Source of the DNA: Streptomyces sp. NBRC 110028
GTDB lineage: Bacteria > Actinomycetota > Actinomycetes > Streptomycetales > Streptomycetaceae
DNA length: 64,000 bases
Assembly (NCBI RefSeq): GCF_001417735.1
Contig: NZ_BBUZ01000022.1
Location: forward strand, 1,009,978-1,073,977
Direction: 5' to 3'
This document shows, piece after piece, positions 1-8,975 of this stretch (positions are counted from its first letter, which is position 1; every line of letters begins with the position of its first letter). Both the position numbers and the translations under genes were made by a program. The notes beneath the pieces are model-generated. The model worked only from the letters and a program-made list of their open reading frames with translations, made no database searches and had not been told where the DNA came from.

Positions 1-38
1 CATACGTGCTGGTGCAGCTCTTTGTACTGGGTGGCTGG

Positions 39-176
39 CTAGAACAGGCCGAGCTGTACGGCGAACATCGCCATGGCGATGGCGAGGGCCCACCCGATGG
101 CGTGCTCCATCAGCTTGTCGTGGCCGGAGCCGGAGGGGCCGCCGGTGCGGGCGCGGCGGACGGCGATGTCGGTCAT
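39..176 (-). CDS. small single-pass membrane protein
   Basis: A 45-residue ORF. Its N-terminal half is basic and glycine-rich (MTDIAVRRARTGGPSG) and its C-terminal half is one hydrophobic segment (about residues 29-45, rich in Ala, Met and Leu) running to the stop, so a small inner-membrane peptide is likely. AAGGA lies about eight bases before the ATG, which decides the start. It diverges from the amidase gene across about 190 bases. I do not recognise the family and cannot give a function; intact length, start signal and a clean membrane segment argue against a chance ORF. Confidence 0.55.
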   Translation of the reverse strand: MTDIAVRRARTGGPSGSGHDKLMEHAIGWALAIAMAMFAVQLGLF

Positions 177-369
177 GCGGGTCGTCCTTGCTGTTCGGAG
201 AGGATCAGGCTGCTTGGAGATGCTCGGGAGGATGGTGATGATGGTGAGGAAACGGGCAGCCGCTGTTGCCCAGGGTGCGCGGGTTCTCCTCTCCGGGTAA
301 AGAGGGAGTGGGCTAACTCACCCAGGTGTTCGAGCGAGTCCGGGCGAGTGCGAGCGAGGAGGTCCATCG

Positions 370-1779
370 TTGACCAGCGTCATTCCCAAGGGGCTGGGCC
401 AGCAGGTCAGGGCGCTGGCCGATGGTGAGGTGACCTCGCAGGCGCTGGTCGAGCAGGCGCTGCGGCGCATCGCCGGGACCCAGGCCACCCTCAACGCCTT
501 CCGGCGCGTGCGGGCCGAGGCCGCGCTGCGCGAGGCCGCCGACGCCGACCGGCGGCTGGCGGACGGCGAGCGGCTGCCGCTCCTCGGGGTGCCCGTCGCG
601 GTCAAGGACGACACGGACGTGGCGGGCGAGCCGACCGCCTTCGGCTGCTGCGGCGACTTTCCGGCCAAGACGGAGGACGGCGAGGCGGTGCGGCGGCTGC
701 GGGCGGCCGGGGCCGTGATCGTCGGCAAGACGAACACGCCCGAGCTGGGCCAGTGGCCGTTCACCGAGGGTCCCGCGTTCGGCGACACCCGTAACCCCTG
801 GAGCCTCGCCCACACCCCCGGCGGGTCCTCCGGCGGCGCCGCGGCCGCCGTCGCCGCCGGGCTGGTCCCCGCCGCGCTCGGCTCGGACGGCGCGGGGTCG
901 GTCCGTATCCCGGCGGCCTGGACCCATCTCGTCGGCATCAAGCCGCAGCGGGGCCGGATCTCCACCTGGCCGGACGCCGAGTCGTTCCACGGCATCACCT
1001 GCAACGGCCCCCTCGCCCGCACCGTCGCCGACGCCGCCCTGCTGCTGCACGCGGCCAGCGGCAACCGCGACGGCGACCTGCACTGCCCGGATCCGGTCGA
1101 CGTGCTGGCCGCCCCGGGCCGCGACCCGGGGCGGATGCGGATCGCCCTGTCGTTCAAGCCCGCCTTCACGGGCACGCCGAAAAGCCTGGACCCGGCCGTC
1201 CGCGCCGCCGTGACCGCCCTCGCCGAACGGCTCGCCGCCCTCGGTCACGAGGTCGAGGAGGCCGAGCCGCGCTACGGCGCCGTCGGGCTCTCCTTCCTGC
1301 CCCGCGCCACGGGGGGCCTGTGCGAATGGGCGGGCCGCGTCCCCGATCCGCTGCTGCTGGACGTGCGCACCCGCGCCGCCGCCCGCAACGGCCGACTCCT
1401 GCGCGGCACCCTGCGGCTGGCCCGCGCCGCCGAGGAACCGCTGCGGCGCCGGGTCGGGGCCATCTTCCGGCGGTACGACGTCGTGCTCTCCCCGACGACC
1501 GCCACCCCGCCCCTGCCGATCGGCGCCATGGCCCGGCTGTCCGGCTGGCACACCGACCGGGCCATGATCGCGGCCTGCCCGTACGCCTGGCCCTGGAACG
1601 TGCTGGGCTGGCCCGCCGTCAACGTCCCGGCGGGCTTCGCCGACCCCGCCGCCACCCTCCCCCTGGGCGCCCAGCTCCTGGGCCCGGCCTGCAGCGAGCC
1701 GCGGCTGATCTCCCTGGCCGCGCAGCTGGAGGCCGATCAGCGGTGGTACGAGCGCTGGCCCTTGGCCTTCTCGTCGTAA
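370..1779 (+). CDS. amidase signature family hydrolase
   Basis: A 469-residue amidase-signature enzyme, expected to hydrolyse carboxamides in the cytoplasm. The Ser-cisSer-Lys triad is visible: Lys79 in VAVKDD, Ser154 in the GGSSGG loop, and Ser177 in GSDGAGSVRIP as nucleophile. The length is usual for the family. The start is TTG with GGAGG nine bases upstream; no better start was seen. Substrate cannot be read from sequence, and relatives include aryl-amidases, nicotinamidase-like enzymes and Glu-tRNA amidotransferase A subunits; no gatB or gatC partner is present, so a stand-alone amidase is more likely. It is followed by a palindromic intergenic element and a HipA-like gene. Confidence 0.88.
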   Translation: MTSVIPKGLGQQVRALADGEVTSQALVEQALRRIAGTQATLNAFRRVRAEAALREAADADRRLADGERLPLLGVPVAVKDDTDVAGEPTAFGCCGDFPAKTEDGEAVRRLRAAGAVIVGKTNTPELGQWPFTEGPAFGDTRNPWSLAHTPGGSSGGAAAAVAAGLVPAALGSDGAGSVRIPAAWTHLVGIKPQRGRISTWPDAESFHGITCNGPLARTVADAALLLHAASGNRDGDLHCPDPVDVLAAPGRDPGRMRIALSFKPAFTGTPKSLDPAVRAAVTALAERLAALGHEVEEAEPRYGAVGLSFLPRATGGLCEWAGRVPDPLLLDVRTRAAARNGRLLRGTLRLARAAEEPLRRRVGAIFRRYDVVLSPTTATPPLPIGAMARLSGWHTDRAMIAACPYAWPWNVLGWPAVNVPAGFADPAATLPLGAQLLGPACSEPRLISLAAQLEADQRWYERWPLAFSS

Positions 1780-1791
1780 GCCCCCCTAAAA

Positions 1792-1831
1792 CCGAAACGC
1801 ACTGTATCTTTGCAGTGCGGTTCAGTTTCGG
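1792..1831. promoter_or_regulatory. nested inverted repeat upstream of the HipA-like gene
   Basis: CGCACTG (1798-1804) and CAGTGCG (1813-1819) form a 7-bp inverted repeat around an 8-base loop. Outside it, CCGAAA (1792-1797) and TTTCGG (1826-1831) form a second, off-centre pair. The element fills the gap between the amidase stop and the ribosome binding site of the HipA-like gene, ending ten bases before its ATG. It could be an operator or an amidase terminator; there is no T run, so an operator is slightly favoured. Confidence 0.45.
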
Positions 1832-1841
1832 AGGGGGGCGG

Positions 1842-2672
1842 ATGGTGGGCGGCGTGGACGGGGCGGCAGCGCACGCGCTGCGCGAGGTGACGGCCGTCCG
1901 GTACGTCACCCCGCTGCGCACCGGCGGCTCCGTGCCCGGCGTGGTGGAGGCCGACGACCTGGGCACGTACGTCGTCAAGTTCACGGGCTCGGCGCAGGGG
2001 CGCAAGGCGCTCGTCGCCGAGGTCATCGTGGGCGAGCTGGCCCGGCGGCTGGGCCTGCGCGTACCGGAACTGGTCCTCGTCCACTTCGATCCCGCGGTCG
2101 CGGCGCAGGAGCCGCACCAGGAGATCCAGGACCTGCTGCGCGCCAGCGCGGGCCTCAACCTCGGCATGGACTACCTGCCGGGCGCCGCCGACTTCACCCC
2201 CCACGCCCCGGACGCGCCCGACCCCGGCCCGCTGGAGTGCGCCCGGATCCTGTGGCTGGACGCGCTCACCGCCAACGTGGACCGCACACCGCACAGCACC
2301 AACCTCATGACCTGGCCCACCTCCGGCCACCAGCCGCCCCGGCTGTGGCTCATCGACCACGGCGCCTCGCTCGTCTTCCACCACCGCTGGCAGACCGCGG
2401 CGGCCGCGGTGGCCAGGCCGTACGACCTCCGCGGCCACGTCCTCGTACGCGGCGCCCCCGCCCTCCCGGAGGCCGACGCCGAACTCGCCCCCCGGGTCAC
2501 GCCACGGCTGCTCCGCGAGATCGTGGCCGCGGTCCCCGACGCCTGGCTGACCGGCGAGCCGGGCTTCCCGTCCCCCGCCGACCTCCGCGAGGCCTACGTC
2601 ACCCACCTGGCCACCCGCGCCCGCCGCTCCGCCGTATGGCTCCCGGGCGGCGATTCCGCCGTACGCGGCTGA
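1842..2672 (+). CDS. HipA-like Ser/Thr kinase family protein
   Basis: A 276-residue protein of the short HipA-like kinase family common in actinomycetes. A Lys46 in VVKFTG could bind ATP, NVDR (145-148) followed by Asn154 matches the HipA catalytic loop, and LIDHG (170-174) the metal-binding Asp. It is much shorter than E. coli HipA (about 440 residues), lacking the usual N-terminal subdomain. No HipB-like antitoxin gene is adjacent, so a toxin-antitoxin role is not supported. ATG was chosen because GGAGGGGGGC lies just before it. The substrate is unknown. Confidence 0.7.
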   Translation: MVGGVDGAAAHALREVTAVRYVTPLRTGGSVPGVVEADDLGTYVVKFTGSAQGRKALVAEVIVGELARRLGLRVPELVLVHFDPAVAAQEPHQEIQDLLRASAGLNLGMDYLPGAADFTPHAPDAPDPGPLECARILWLDALTANVDRTPHSTNLMTWPTSGHQPPRLWLIDHGASLVFHHRWQTAAAAVARPYDLRGHVLVRGAPALPEADAELAPRVTPRLLREIVAAVPDAWLTGEPGFPSPADLREAYVTHLATRARRSAVWLPGGDSAVRG

Positions 2673-2728
2673 CGGCCCGCCCGCGCCCTCACCCCGCCGG
2701 CCGTGCCCTCACCCCGCCGCCCGCGCCC

Positions 2729-4792
2729 TCATCCCGCCGGCCGTGCCGCGCCCGATGCCGCCGCGATCGCGGCCAGCCAGCCGTCCACCGGACCGGCCGT
2801 GAGCAGCCCGCTGCCCGCGCCCGCGAGCTGGCCCGCCGCCGGGAGCAGACGGGCGCGGGCCCGCTCCAGGACGTCCCGGTCGCCGAGGTCGGCGGCGGCC
2901 GCCGCCTCCAGGCAGCACAGCGCCTCGTACAGCAGATCCGCCGGCGGCTCCGGCAGGGCGCGCAGCGCCGCGCGTGCCCCCGCGGCGTCACCCCCGCCGA
3001 GCAGCGCGAACGGCTCGGCCCAGGGGCGGTACGGGCCCCAGTCCGCGCCCGGATCGACGCCCCGGGCCGCCTCCCGCGCGGACTCCCCGCACGACAGCCG
3101 CAGGCACAGCAGCGCCAGCGGCAGCAGCCCCCGCTCCACGCCCGGCATCCCGGCCCCCTCCAGCCGCCCGGCCGCCGCCCGGTACGCGGCCTCGGCCCGC
3201 GCCGCGCGCCCGGCGGCGGCGAGCCGCAGCGCCCCGTACCACTCGGTGAACACGCCCACCAGCGGCAGCTCATGGCGCGCGGCCAGCCGGTCCGCGGCGG
3301 CGGCGTGCCCGTCCGCGGCCGGGAAGTCGCCGAGCGCGCCGCGCGCCTGGAGCCGGACCAGATGGCCCAGCACCTCGTACGTCACCAGCCCGTGCCGGGC
3401 GGCCACCGCGATCAGCTCCGCGCCGATCGCGTCCCGCCGCGGCGCGAGCCCGGCCCGGGCGCAGGACTGCATGAACGCGCCGTTCAGCGCGAAGACCAGC
3501 AGCGCCGGATCGTCCAGCCGCCGGGCGATCTCCTCGGCCTCGCGCGCCGCCTCGGGCCCGCGCGGGGAGCGGGTGCCGCGCATCTCCAGCGCGATCGTGG
3601 CCAGCAGACGGCAGCGCGCCGCGCCGCGCTCCGGGGGCAGCGCGGCCAGGGTGCGTTCGGCCGCGGCGACGATCCGTCCCGCCAGCTCCGGATCGTCGCC
3701 CCGGGGCCAGATCGCGGGGACGTCGTAGGCGCCGATCACCCGCGCCGTCAGCTCCGGATCGCCGCACTCCTCGGCGGCGGCGATGGCCGCCGACCGGTGC
3801 TGCCGGGCCGCCTCCAGGCCGCCGCCCCCGGTCACCGCGAGGTTCCGGATCAGCCCCACCGTGGCCTCCAGCCGGGCCCGCGCCGCGCCGCCGACCGTAC
3901 GGTCGTAGTCCGCGGCCGCCTCCGACCACACGCGAGCGGCGCCGGCCGCCGCGGACCGTCCGGCCTCCTCCACCGGCCCGGGTTCCGCCTCCACCGGCCC
4001 GGCTCCCGCCTCCACCGGCCCGGCTCCCGCCTCCAGTCCTGGGTCCTGGGCGAGGATGTCCGCCTGGAGGCGGCGGAGGCGGGGGCCGGGGTCCAGGCCC
4101 AGCTGGCCGACCAGCGTGGTGCGGGCCCGGCGCAGGACGGCCAGCGCGTCCCCCTGGCGGCCCGAGCGGTACAGCGCGAGGGCCAGCAGACGCCAGGCGT
4201 CCTCGCGCCAGGGATGATCGGCCACATGGGCGTCGAGGTCGGGCACCGCCTCGGCGGCGCGGCCCAGCGCGAGCAGGGCCTCGGCGCGCCGCTCGACGGC
4301 CCGGAGCCGCAGCTCGGCCAGGCGGGTGCGCTCGCCACGGGCCCACGCCTCCCCCTCGAACTCGGCGTACGCCGGACCGCGCCACAGCTCCAGCGCGTCC
4401 CCGAGCCGTCGCAGCGCCGCCGCGGGCGGCAGGGTCGCGGCCGCGCCGACGGCCGTCTCGAAGCGCCACGCGTCCACGGCGTCGGGCGCCGCCCGCAGCG
4501 CGTATCCGGGCCCCTCGGTCACCAGCAGCCGGGACCGGGCGCGCGGCGGACGGTCCGGTTCCAGGGCGCGGCGCAGGGCGCCGACGAAGGTCTGTACGGC
4601 GCCGACGGCTCCCGCCGGGGGCACGTCCCACAGGTCCTCGACGAGCCGCGCCACCGGTACGACCCGGCGGCGGGCCACGATCAGCCGCGCCAGCACCGCC
4701 CGGTGCCGGGGCCCCTTCAACGCGAGCGCGACACCGTCGCCCTCGGCCACCACCGGCCCGAGCACCCCGAACGCGACCCGTTCCCACGCCAC
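2729..4792 (-). CDS. BTAD-domain transcriptional regulator (AfsR/SARP-like)
   Basis: A 687-residue protein with an OmpR-type winged helix (about residues 10-90, ending ARLVEDLWD), a bacterial transcriptional activation domain (about 95-245) and a long alpha-helical C-terminal half resembling TPR repeats; no NB-ARC ATPase motif is visible. The linker after the BTAD contains three copies of a 21-bp repeat encoding GAGPVEA-like units (plus strand 3970-4035). The GTG start is chosen because the winged helix begins right after it and TACGGT lies six bases upstream, as in leaderless actinobacterial genes; longer in-frame starts exist. It diverges from the hydrolase at 4912, a possible target. No biosynthetic cluster is nearby. 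Confidence 0.75.
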   Translation of the reverse strand: MAWERVAFGVLGPVVAEGDGVALALKGPRHRAVLARLIVARRRVVPVARLVEDLWDVPPAGAVGAVQTFVGALRRALEPDRPPRARSRLLVTEGPGYALRAAPDAVDAWRFETAVGAAATLPPAAALRRLGDALELWRGPAYAEFEGEAWARGERTRLAELRLRAVERRAEALLALGRAAEAVPDLDAHVADHPWREDAWRLLALALYRSGRQGDALAVLRRARTTLVGQLGLDPGPRLRRLQADILAQDPGLEAGAGPVEAGAGPVEAEPGPVEEAGRSAAAGAARVWSEAAADYDRTVGGAARARLEATVGLIRNLAVTGGGGLEAARQHRSAAIAAAEECGDPELTARVIGAYDVPAIWPRGDDPELAGRIVAAAERTLAALPPERGAARCRLLATIALEMRGTRSPRGPEAAREAEEIARRLDDPALLVFALNGAFMQSCARAGLAPRRDAIGAELIAVAARHGLVTYEVLGHLVRLQARGALGDFPAADGHAAAADRLAARHELPLVGVFTEWYGALRLAAAGRAARAEAAYRAAAGRLEGAGMPGVERGLLPLALLCLRLSCGESAREAARGVDPGADWGPYRPWAEPFALLGGGDAAGARAALRALPEPPADLLYEALCCLEAAAAADLGDRDVLERARARLLPAAGQLAGAGSGLLTAGPVDGWLAAIAAASGAARPAG

Positions 4793-4911
4793 CAGGCCAC
4801 CGTAGCGGGGCCGTAGGACACGCGCTGATCGGCTGCTGATTGGGACGCGGCAGCCTCGACCTGTCCGCCGGAACACCCGGCGGACGGATCACCGAATGAG
4901 AGCGGCACCCC

Positions 4912-5796
4912 ATGCCAGAGATCCCCGGCTTCGCCCACCACCGCGTCCCCGTCGCCGACGACGGCACCGCCCTCCACGTGGCCGTCGGCGGCACCGGCAG
5001 CCCGATCGTCCTGCTGCACGGCTTCCCCCAGACCCACCTGATGTGGCGGCACGTCGCCGCCGACCTGGCCGCCGATCACACCGTCATCTGCCCCGACCTG
5101 CGCGGCTACGGCGCGAGCGACAAACCGGCCGAGGCCGACCCCACCACATACGCCAAGCGCACCATGGCCGCCGACATCGTGGCCGTGGCCCGCGCTCTCG
5201 GCCACGACCGGTTCGCCCTGGCCGGGCACGACCGCGGTGCCCTGGTCGCCTTCCGCGCCGGGCTCGACCACCCGGACACCGTCACCCACCTCGCCGCCCT
5301 CGATGTGCTGCCCACACTCGACATGTGGCAGGCGATGCACGGCACCACCGCGGCCGTCGGCTTCCACCTCTATCTGATGGCGCAGCCCCCGGGCCTGCCC
5401 GAGCGGTTGATCGCCGCCGCCCCGGACGACTTCTTCGGCCACTTCCTCGACCTCTGGGGCACGGACCCGGCCGCGATCCCCGCCGCCGTCCGCACCGCGT
5501 ACCTGGACGCCTGCCGCGCCGCCGTCCCCTCGATCGTCGCCGACTACCGGGCCTCCGCCGGTGTCGACGTCGCCCACGACCAGGCCGACCGCGACGCGGG
5601 CCACCGGCTGCGGATGCCGGTCACCGTCCTCCAGCAGGACTGGGGCGCCGCGCTCGGCTTCGACGCGGAGGCGCTGTGGCGTGCCTGGGCGCCGGACCTG
5701 AACCACAGGACCGTCTCGTACGGCCACTTCATGGCCGAGGAGGCGCCCGCCGACGTCACGAAGGCCCTCCGCGCGCTCCTCGCCCGACGTCCCTGA
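4912..5796 (+). CDS. alpha/beta hydrolase, epoxide hydrolase/haloacetate dehalogenase type
   Basis: A 294-residue alpha/beta hydrolase. HGFPQ (36-40) is the oxyanion-hole motif, DLRGYG (62-67) follows, Asp107 in GHDRGA is the nucleophile (Asp, not Ser) and His272 in YGHFM the likely base. An Asp nucleophile with HGFPQ and DLRGYG points to epoxide hydrolases and fluoroacetate dehalogenases. Dehalogenases carry a second carboxylate-binding Arg in GHDRGGR; here that position is Leu111, so haloacetate as substrate is doubtful. GAGAG precedes the ATG. Transcribed away from the BTAD regulator. Confidence 0.8.
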   Translation: MPEIPGFAHHRVPVADDGTALHVAVGGTGSPIVLLHGFPQTHLMWRHVAADLAADHTVICPDLRGYGASDKPAEADPTTYAKRTMAADIVAVARALGHDRFALAGHDRGALVAFRAGLDHPDTVTHLAALDVLPTLDMWQAMHGTTAAVGFHLYLMAQPPGLPERLIAAAPDDFFGHFLDLWGTDPAAIPAAVRTAYLDACRAAVPSIVADYRASAGVDVAHDQADRDAGHRLRMPVTVLQQDWGAALGFDAEALWRAWAPDLNHRTVSYGHFMAEEAPADVTKALRALLARRP

Positions 5797-5809
5797 CGGG
5801 ACGCACGCT

Positions 5810-6445
5810 TCAGGGGCGGCGGGCCAGCACGTGGGCGTCGAGGAAGCCCCGCTCGGAGGCCGGATCGTGGAGCAGCCGGGCGAACGGGACGAGCCCGGCC
5901 CCGGTCAGCAACTCGGCGAACCGGTCCGCCGGCCAGCTGTAGGCGGGCGTCACCTTGTGGTCGAAACGGACCGGCTCCGGCCCGTCGGTCCCGAAGAACG
6001 AGACCAGGAGCAGGCCCCCCGGCGCCAGGACACGTACCTGCTCGGCGAGCAGCGCGGGCAATTCCCCGGGCGGCGTATGGATCATCGAGTAGTGGGCCAG
6101 CACGCCGCCGAGGGCGCCGTCCTCGACCGGCAGGGCCTCCATCCGCGCCTCGTCGAAGCGCAGCGCCGGATGAGCCCGCCGGGCGTGGTCGATCATCGCC
6201 GGGGAGAGGTCGAGCCCGAAGGCGTCCAGCCCCAGTTCGTGCAGCATGGCCGTCAGATGCCCAGGCCCACACCCCACATCGGCGGCCCGAGGGTTCCCCG
6301 TCCCGCGCACCAGCTCGGCGAAGGTGCCGATCATGTTCCGCGAGAACGGATGCGTCTCCAGCCGATCGGCGAACAGCGACGCGTACAGTTCGACGACCCC
6401 GTCGTAGGCCGCCCTGGTCTCGTCCTGGTGCTCCTGGCGCTCCAT
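5810..6445 (-). CDS. class I SAM-dependent methyltransferase
   Basis: A 211-residue Rossmann-fold methyltransferase. Motif I is [10 protein letters not shown] (about 55-64), an acidic residue ends strand 2 (GLDLS), and the post-I region reads HYSMIHTPP with a following [12 protein letters not shown] strand. The length fits a minimal methyltransferase domain with no recognition module, so the substrate is unknown. The start is either this ATG or GTG at 6448; TAGCTT lies eight bases before the latter, consistent with a leaderless transcript. Convergent with the hydrolase gene, 13 bases between stops. Confidence 0.75.
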   Translation of the reverse strand: MERQEHQDETRAAYDGVVELYASLFADRLETHPFSRNMIGTFAELVRGTGNPRAADVGCGPGHLTAMLHELGLDAFGLDLSPAMIDHARRAHPALRFDEARMEALPVEDGALGGVLAHYSMIHTPPGELPALLAEQVRVLAPGGLLLVSFFGTDGPEPVRFDHKVTPAYSWPADRFAELLTGAGLVPFARLLHDPASERGFLDAHVLARRP

Positions 6446-6558
6446 CACGGGCAGGCAAGCTAGCACCCGCGCCCGTTCGCGGCCCCGCGCCCGTGACCCC
6501 CGCGCCGTTGTCGCCGAAGATTCGGCCAATGACTCAGGCGGGCAGCGCGTCGCGCGCC

Positions 6559-7010
6559 TCACGCCCGGGCGGCGATGCGCTCGCCGAGTTCGGTGGCTGC
6601 CGGACTGTCGGGCATGGAGGTGACGCGGGCGGCGATGTTGGTCAGGCCGTCGTTGATCCGTACGGACTGAACGCCGTCGGCGCAGTCGAGGAACTCCCTC
6701 CAGGTGGCCAGAGCCGTCTCGCTGTTGCCGCGTTTGAGCTGGACGCGTCCGAGGTCGGCGAGCACGATCGCCCGGGTGCGCTTGCGGTCGAGGCCGTGGA
6801 TGTCGAGGGCGAGGTGGAGGTGTTCTTCGGCGGCGGCGAGGTCGCCGAGTTTGGCGTGGATCATGCCGGACTCATGGGCCCACCGGCCGTGGCTGTAGTG
6901 GCTCGCCCAGGACCGGCCCGGCCGGGACGGCGCCTGCTCGATGGCGGTCTGCGCGGAGGTGGTGTGATCATTGTCGGCCGCTGCCGCGCGGGCGAGGGTG
7001 GTGCGGTAGT
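6559..7010 (-). pseudogene. 3' remnant of a TPR-containing XRE-type regulator
   Basis: About 150 codons resembling the C-terminal TPR part of large actinomycete XRE regulators: helical repeats with [16 protein letters not shown] and a later [17 protein letters not shown], ending in a normal stop. The 5' end stops abruptly near 7010, where a transposase fragment begins on the opposite strand; the N-terminal HTH is gone. The minus-strand frame stays open through the transposase but there only reads its antisense. Too broken to be functional. Confidence 0.65.
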
Positions 7011-7011
7011 C

Positions 7012-7507
7012 GGACGCTCGCGCGGCGGCCTGACCACCAAGCTCCATCTGGCCGTCGAACAGGGCCAGCGGCCCATGTCCATAGTGATCACGGCTGGGCA
7101 GCGTGGCGACTCCCCGCAGTTCGAGCCCGTCCTGAACAAGGTCCGCGTTGCCCGCCAGGGTTCGGGGCGTCCGCGCACCCGGCCCGACCGGGTCCGCGCC
7201 GATAAGGCGTATGCGTCTCGCAAGAACCGTGCCTACCTGCGACGTCGCGGCATCCGCTGCACCATCCCGGACAAGGCCGACCAGGCTCGTAACCGCAAGA
7301 AGCTCAGCTCGCGGGGCGGCCGGCCGCCCAAGTTCGACGCCGAGGACTACAAGGCTCGGCACGCGGTCGAGTGCGGCATCAATCGCCTCAAAAGGCACCG
7401 CGCCGTCGCCACGAGATACGACAAGCTCGCGGTCCGCTACGAGGCGACCGTCCTCGTTGCGGCCATCAACGAGTGGCTGTGATCAGCACATTCGATACAC
7501 GCCCTAG
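7012..7507 (+). mobile_element. IS5-family transposase remnant with right terminal end
   Basis: The frame from 7012 to the stop at 7482 encodes the distal half (orfB part) of an IS5-type DDE transposase: [43 protein letters not shown] and, near the end, [20 protein letters not shown], with the D and E of the triad visible. Everything before GRSRGG is missing, including orfA and the left end. The sequence ATACACGCCCTAG just after the stop (7495-7507) has the look of the right inverted repeat of this group. It is fused to the regulator remnant, so the element is immobile. Confidence 0.8.
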
Positions 7508-7540
7508 AATCAAGAACCTCGAGCACCCCAGGAGCACGAC

Positions 7541-8191
7541 ATGACGGCCACATCCCGTTGCGCGTCCATCCAATGGATAGACGACCCTGAGGACTTCCAC
7601 CGGAAGAATGCGCCGGAGCTGACCTGGATCGGTGCGGACGCGTTCGGCCAGCGGTACGAGGTGATGGCGGACCAGGTGGCGACACGTTTCGCCAAGGCAG
7701 CGGTCGGACAGGTCATTCGTGTGGATGGTGTCCTGGCCGGTTTCTGCTTGTATGACCGGCTGCCGGGCCCTGAGGGGCACTGGGCGATCGAAGGCCGTGC
7801 CACCCGAACCGCCTACCAGGGCATGGGGCTGGGTATGCGTGCCTTCGCCGGCTTTCTGGACGTCACGCGGGCGGACATAGTCACCTCGGTGACCCGTAAT
7901 CCGGCCGTCTGCCGCCTCATGGCTCACCATTTCGAGGTGTCGCTGCCGGACCTGCGCCCGTCGGCGCACGATCCGCTATGGCCTCTGAAGCGCCGGGGGG
8001 TAAGCGATGCAATGAGACGGTACGCCGACCATCTGGACGTTTCCCATGACCGGTTGCCGATCCTGGAGAATCGTTATCCCAGTGGTCTCTACGGCGTTGC
8101 CGACCCCGGCAAGGGCATGCCGTTGCCGGACCTAGCGAACCACCCGGAGCACGGCATGATTGCCGTGGGAGTGGGCCGCCAACAAGCTTGA
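7541..8191 (+). CDS. GNAT-like acetyltransferase
   Basis: A 216-residue protein whose middle contains a GNAT motif A: ATRTAYQGMGLG (about 87-98), the Q/R-x-x-G-x-G/A acetyl-CoA pyrophosphate loop. The N-terminal region has the strand-helix pattern expected before it. The C-terminal 60 residues are not recognised and could be an extension. CAGGAG precedes the ATG. It stands alone between the IS remnant and eroded regulators, so no substrate can be inferred. Confidence 0.6.
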   Translation: MTATSRCASIQWIDDPEDFHRKNAPELTWIGADAFGQRYEVMADQVATRFAKAAVGQVIRVDGVLAGFCLYDRLPGPEGHWAIEGRATRTAYQGMGLGMRAFAGFLDVTRADIVTSVTRNPAVCRLMAHHFEVSLPDLRPSAHDPLWPLKRRGVSDAMRRYADHLDVSHDRLPILENRYPSGLYGVADPGKGMPLPDLANHPEHGMIAVGVGRQQA

Positions 8192-8230
8192 GCGCACGGC
8201 GCCGACCTGGGCAACGGTGACCTCCATGAC

Positions 8231-8526
8231 GTCGTCGGCGGGGCCGAGGAGAGGCCGCCACGTCCAGCGGCTGGCACCAGGAGGTGCGGCCCGTCTTCCA
8301 GCGGCAGGAGAAGGACACCACGGCATCGAGAAGTGTCGGGGTTCTTGGAGTCGCGGATGTGGATGGTGCCGGTGGGTGTGGCGGTGACCTCAACGCAGTC
8401 GGGGCCGTCGGCTGTGCTGTGGCTGCTCTTGGTCCAGGCGACCTCGACGCATGAGGGGCCGTCGTCGGTGCTGTGGCTGCTCTTCATCCAGGCGACCTCG
8501 ACGCAGTCGGGGCCGTCGTCCGTGGG
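8231..8526 (-). pseudogene. degenerate DUF397 gene with internal tandem duplication
   Basis: DUF397 signatures are plain: KSSHST-DGP-CVEV occurs twice in succession plus a third partial copy, followed by IHIRDSKNPD. DUF397 proteins normally carry the motif once. After NPD the expected F-x-x-x-x-W-x-x-F tail is lost to frameshift, with pieces such as VVSFS and WKTG in another frame. The first copy has lost its start; the only ATG in frame is internal (8487). In intact loci DUF397 genes follow an XRE/DUF5753 gene, and remains of one lie directly upstream here. Confidence 0.6.
8383..8520. repeat. 54-bp tandem repeat, about 2.5 copies
   Basis: Copies start at 8383, 8437 and 8491 with exact 54-base spacing; the third stops near 8520. 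Each begins GG(T/C)GACCTC(A/G)ACGCA and contains CTGTGGCTGCTCTT. The period is a multiple of three, so on the minus strand it adds 18 codons per copy, one KSSHST...CVEV motif each. This is an in-frame duplication inside a coding sequence, not a CRISPR. Confidence 0.85.
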
Positions 8527-8972
8527 TCATGTCTTTCGATGAAGGCCAGTGACTCTTGAGGCGTGAGGGCCTGCGCCCGGATGATCCCATAGCGCATTTC
8601 AAGGATCTGGACCTCTTTGGGGGCGACGATCACGCGGCTGAAGAGCTGTACTTCGACGTGCCCGACCGTGGTGCCGTCGTTGAGCTTCAGCAGCCGGAAC
8701 GGACCGCCGAGACCGGAGTTCACCTCACGGCTCTGAGGCAGAACCTGGAGGTCCACATTGCGCAACTGGCCCGACCTCCAAGAGGTGTTCGAGCTGCCTC
8801 CGCAGGACCATTCTGCCCCCGATACCGAGGCGCAGCGTCGACTCGCACTGCACAAAGTTGAAGAGCGGCCGTGCCGTCGTGGCACGGAGGAGTTCTTGGC
8901 GAGCCATGCGTCCGGCCATCCGCCGTTCCACTTCTTCCTCGGTGAACGCGGGACGTCGGCCGCTGAACACGG
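8527..8972 (-). pseudogene. 3' remnant of XRE/DUF5753 regulator, frameshifted
   Basis: The DUF5753 domain can be followed across two frames: VFSGRRPAFTEEEVERRM to QLEHLLEVG in one, then GQLRNVDLQVLPQ, LGGPFRLLKL, VQILEMRYG and LTPQESLAFIE in the next. The switch is near 8771, where the plus strand has CCC and one C fewer would restore the frame. The N-terminal HTH and the first third of the gene are missing; the remnant starts at the junction near 8972. The 3' end runs into the DUF397 remnant without a stop of its own. Confidence 0.7.
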
Positions 8973-8975
8973 CGT

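Noticed and set aside
2237..4816. An 859-codon plus-strand frame across the HipA-like gene end and the BTAD regulator
   Set aside because: Arg/Pro/Gly-rich nonsense translation; the opposite strand encodes a recognisable regulator.
6559..7398. A 279-residue minus-strand protein spanning the TPR remnant and the IS5 remnant
   Set aside because: Only the part up to about 7010 has protein-like features on that strand; the rest is antisense to the transposase.
8383..8520. Tandem repeats considered as a CRISPR array
   Set aside because: Copies adjoin without spacers and the period keeps a protein frame; it is a coding duplication.
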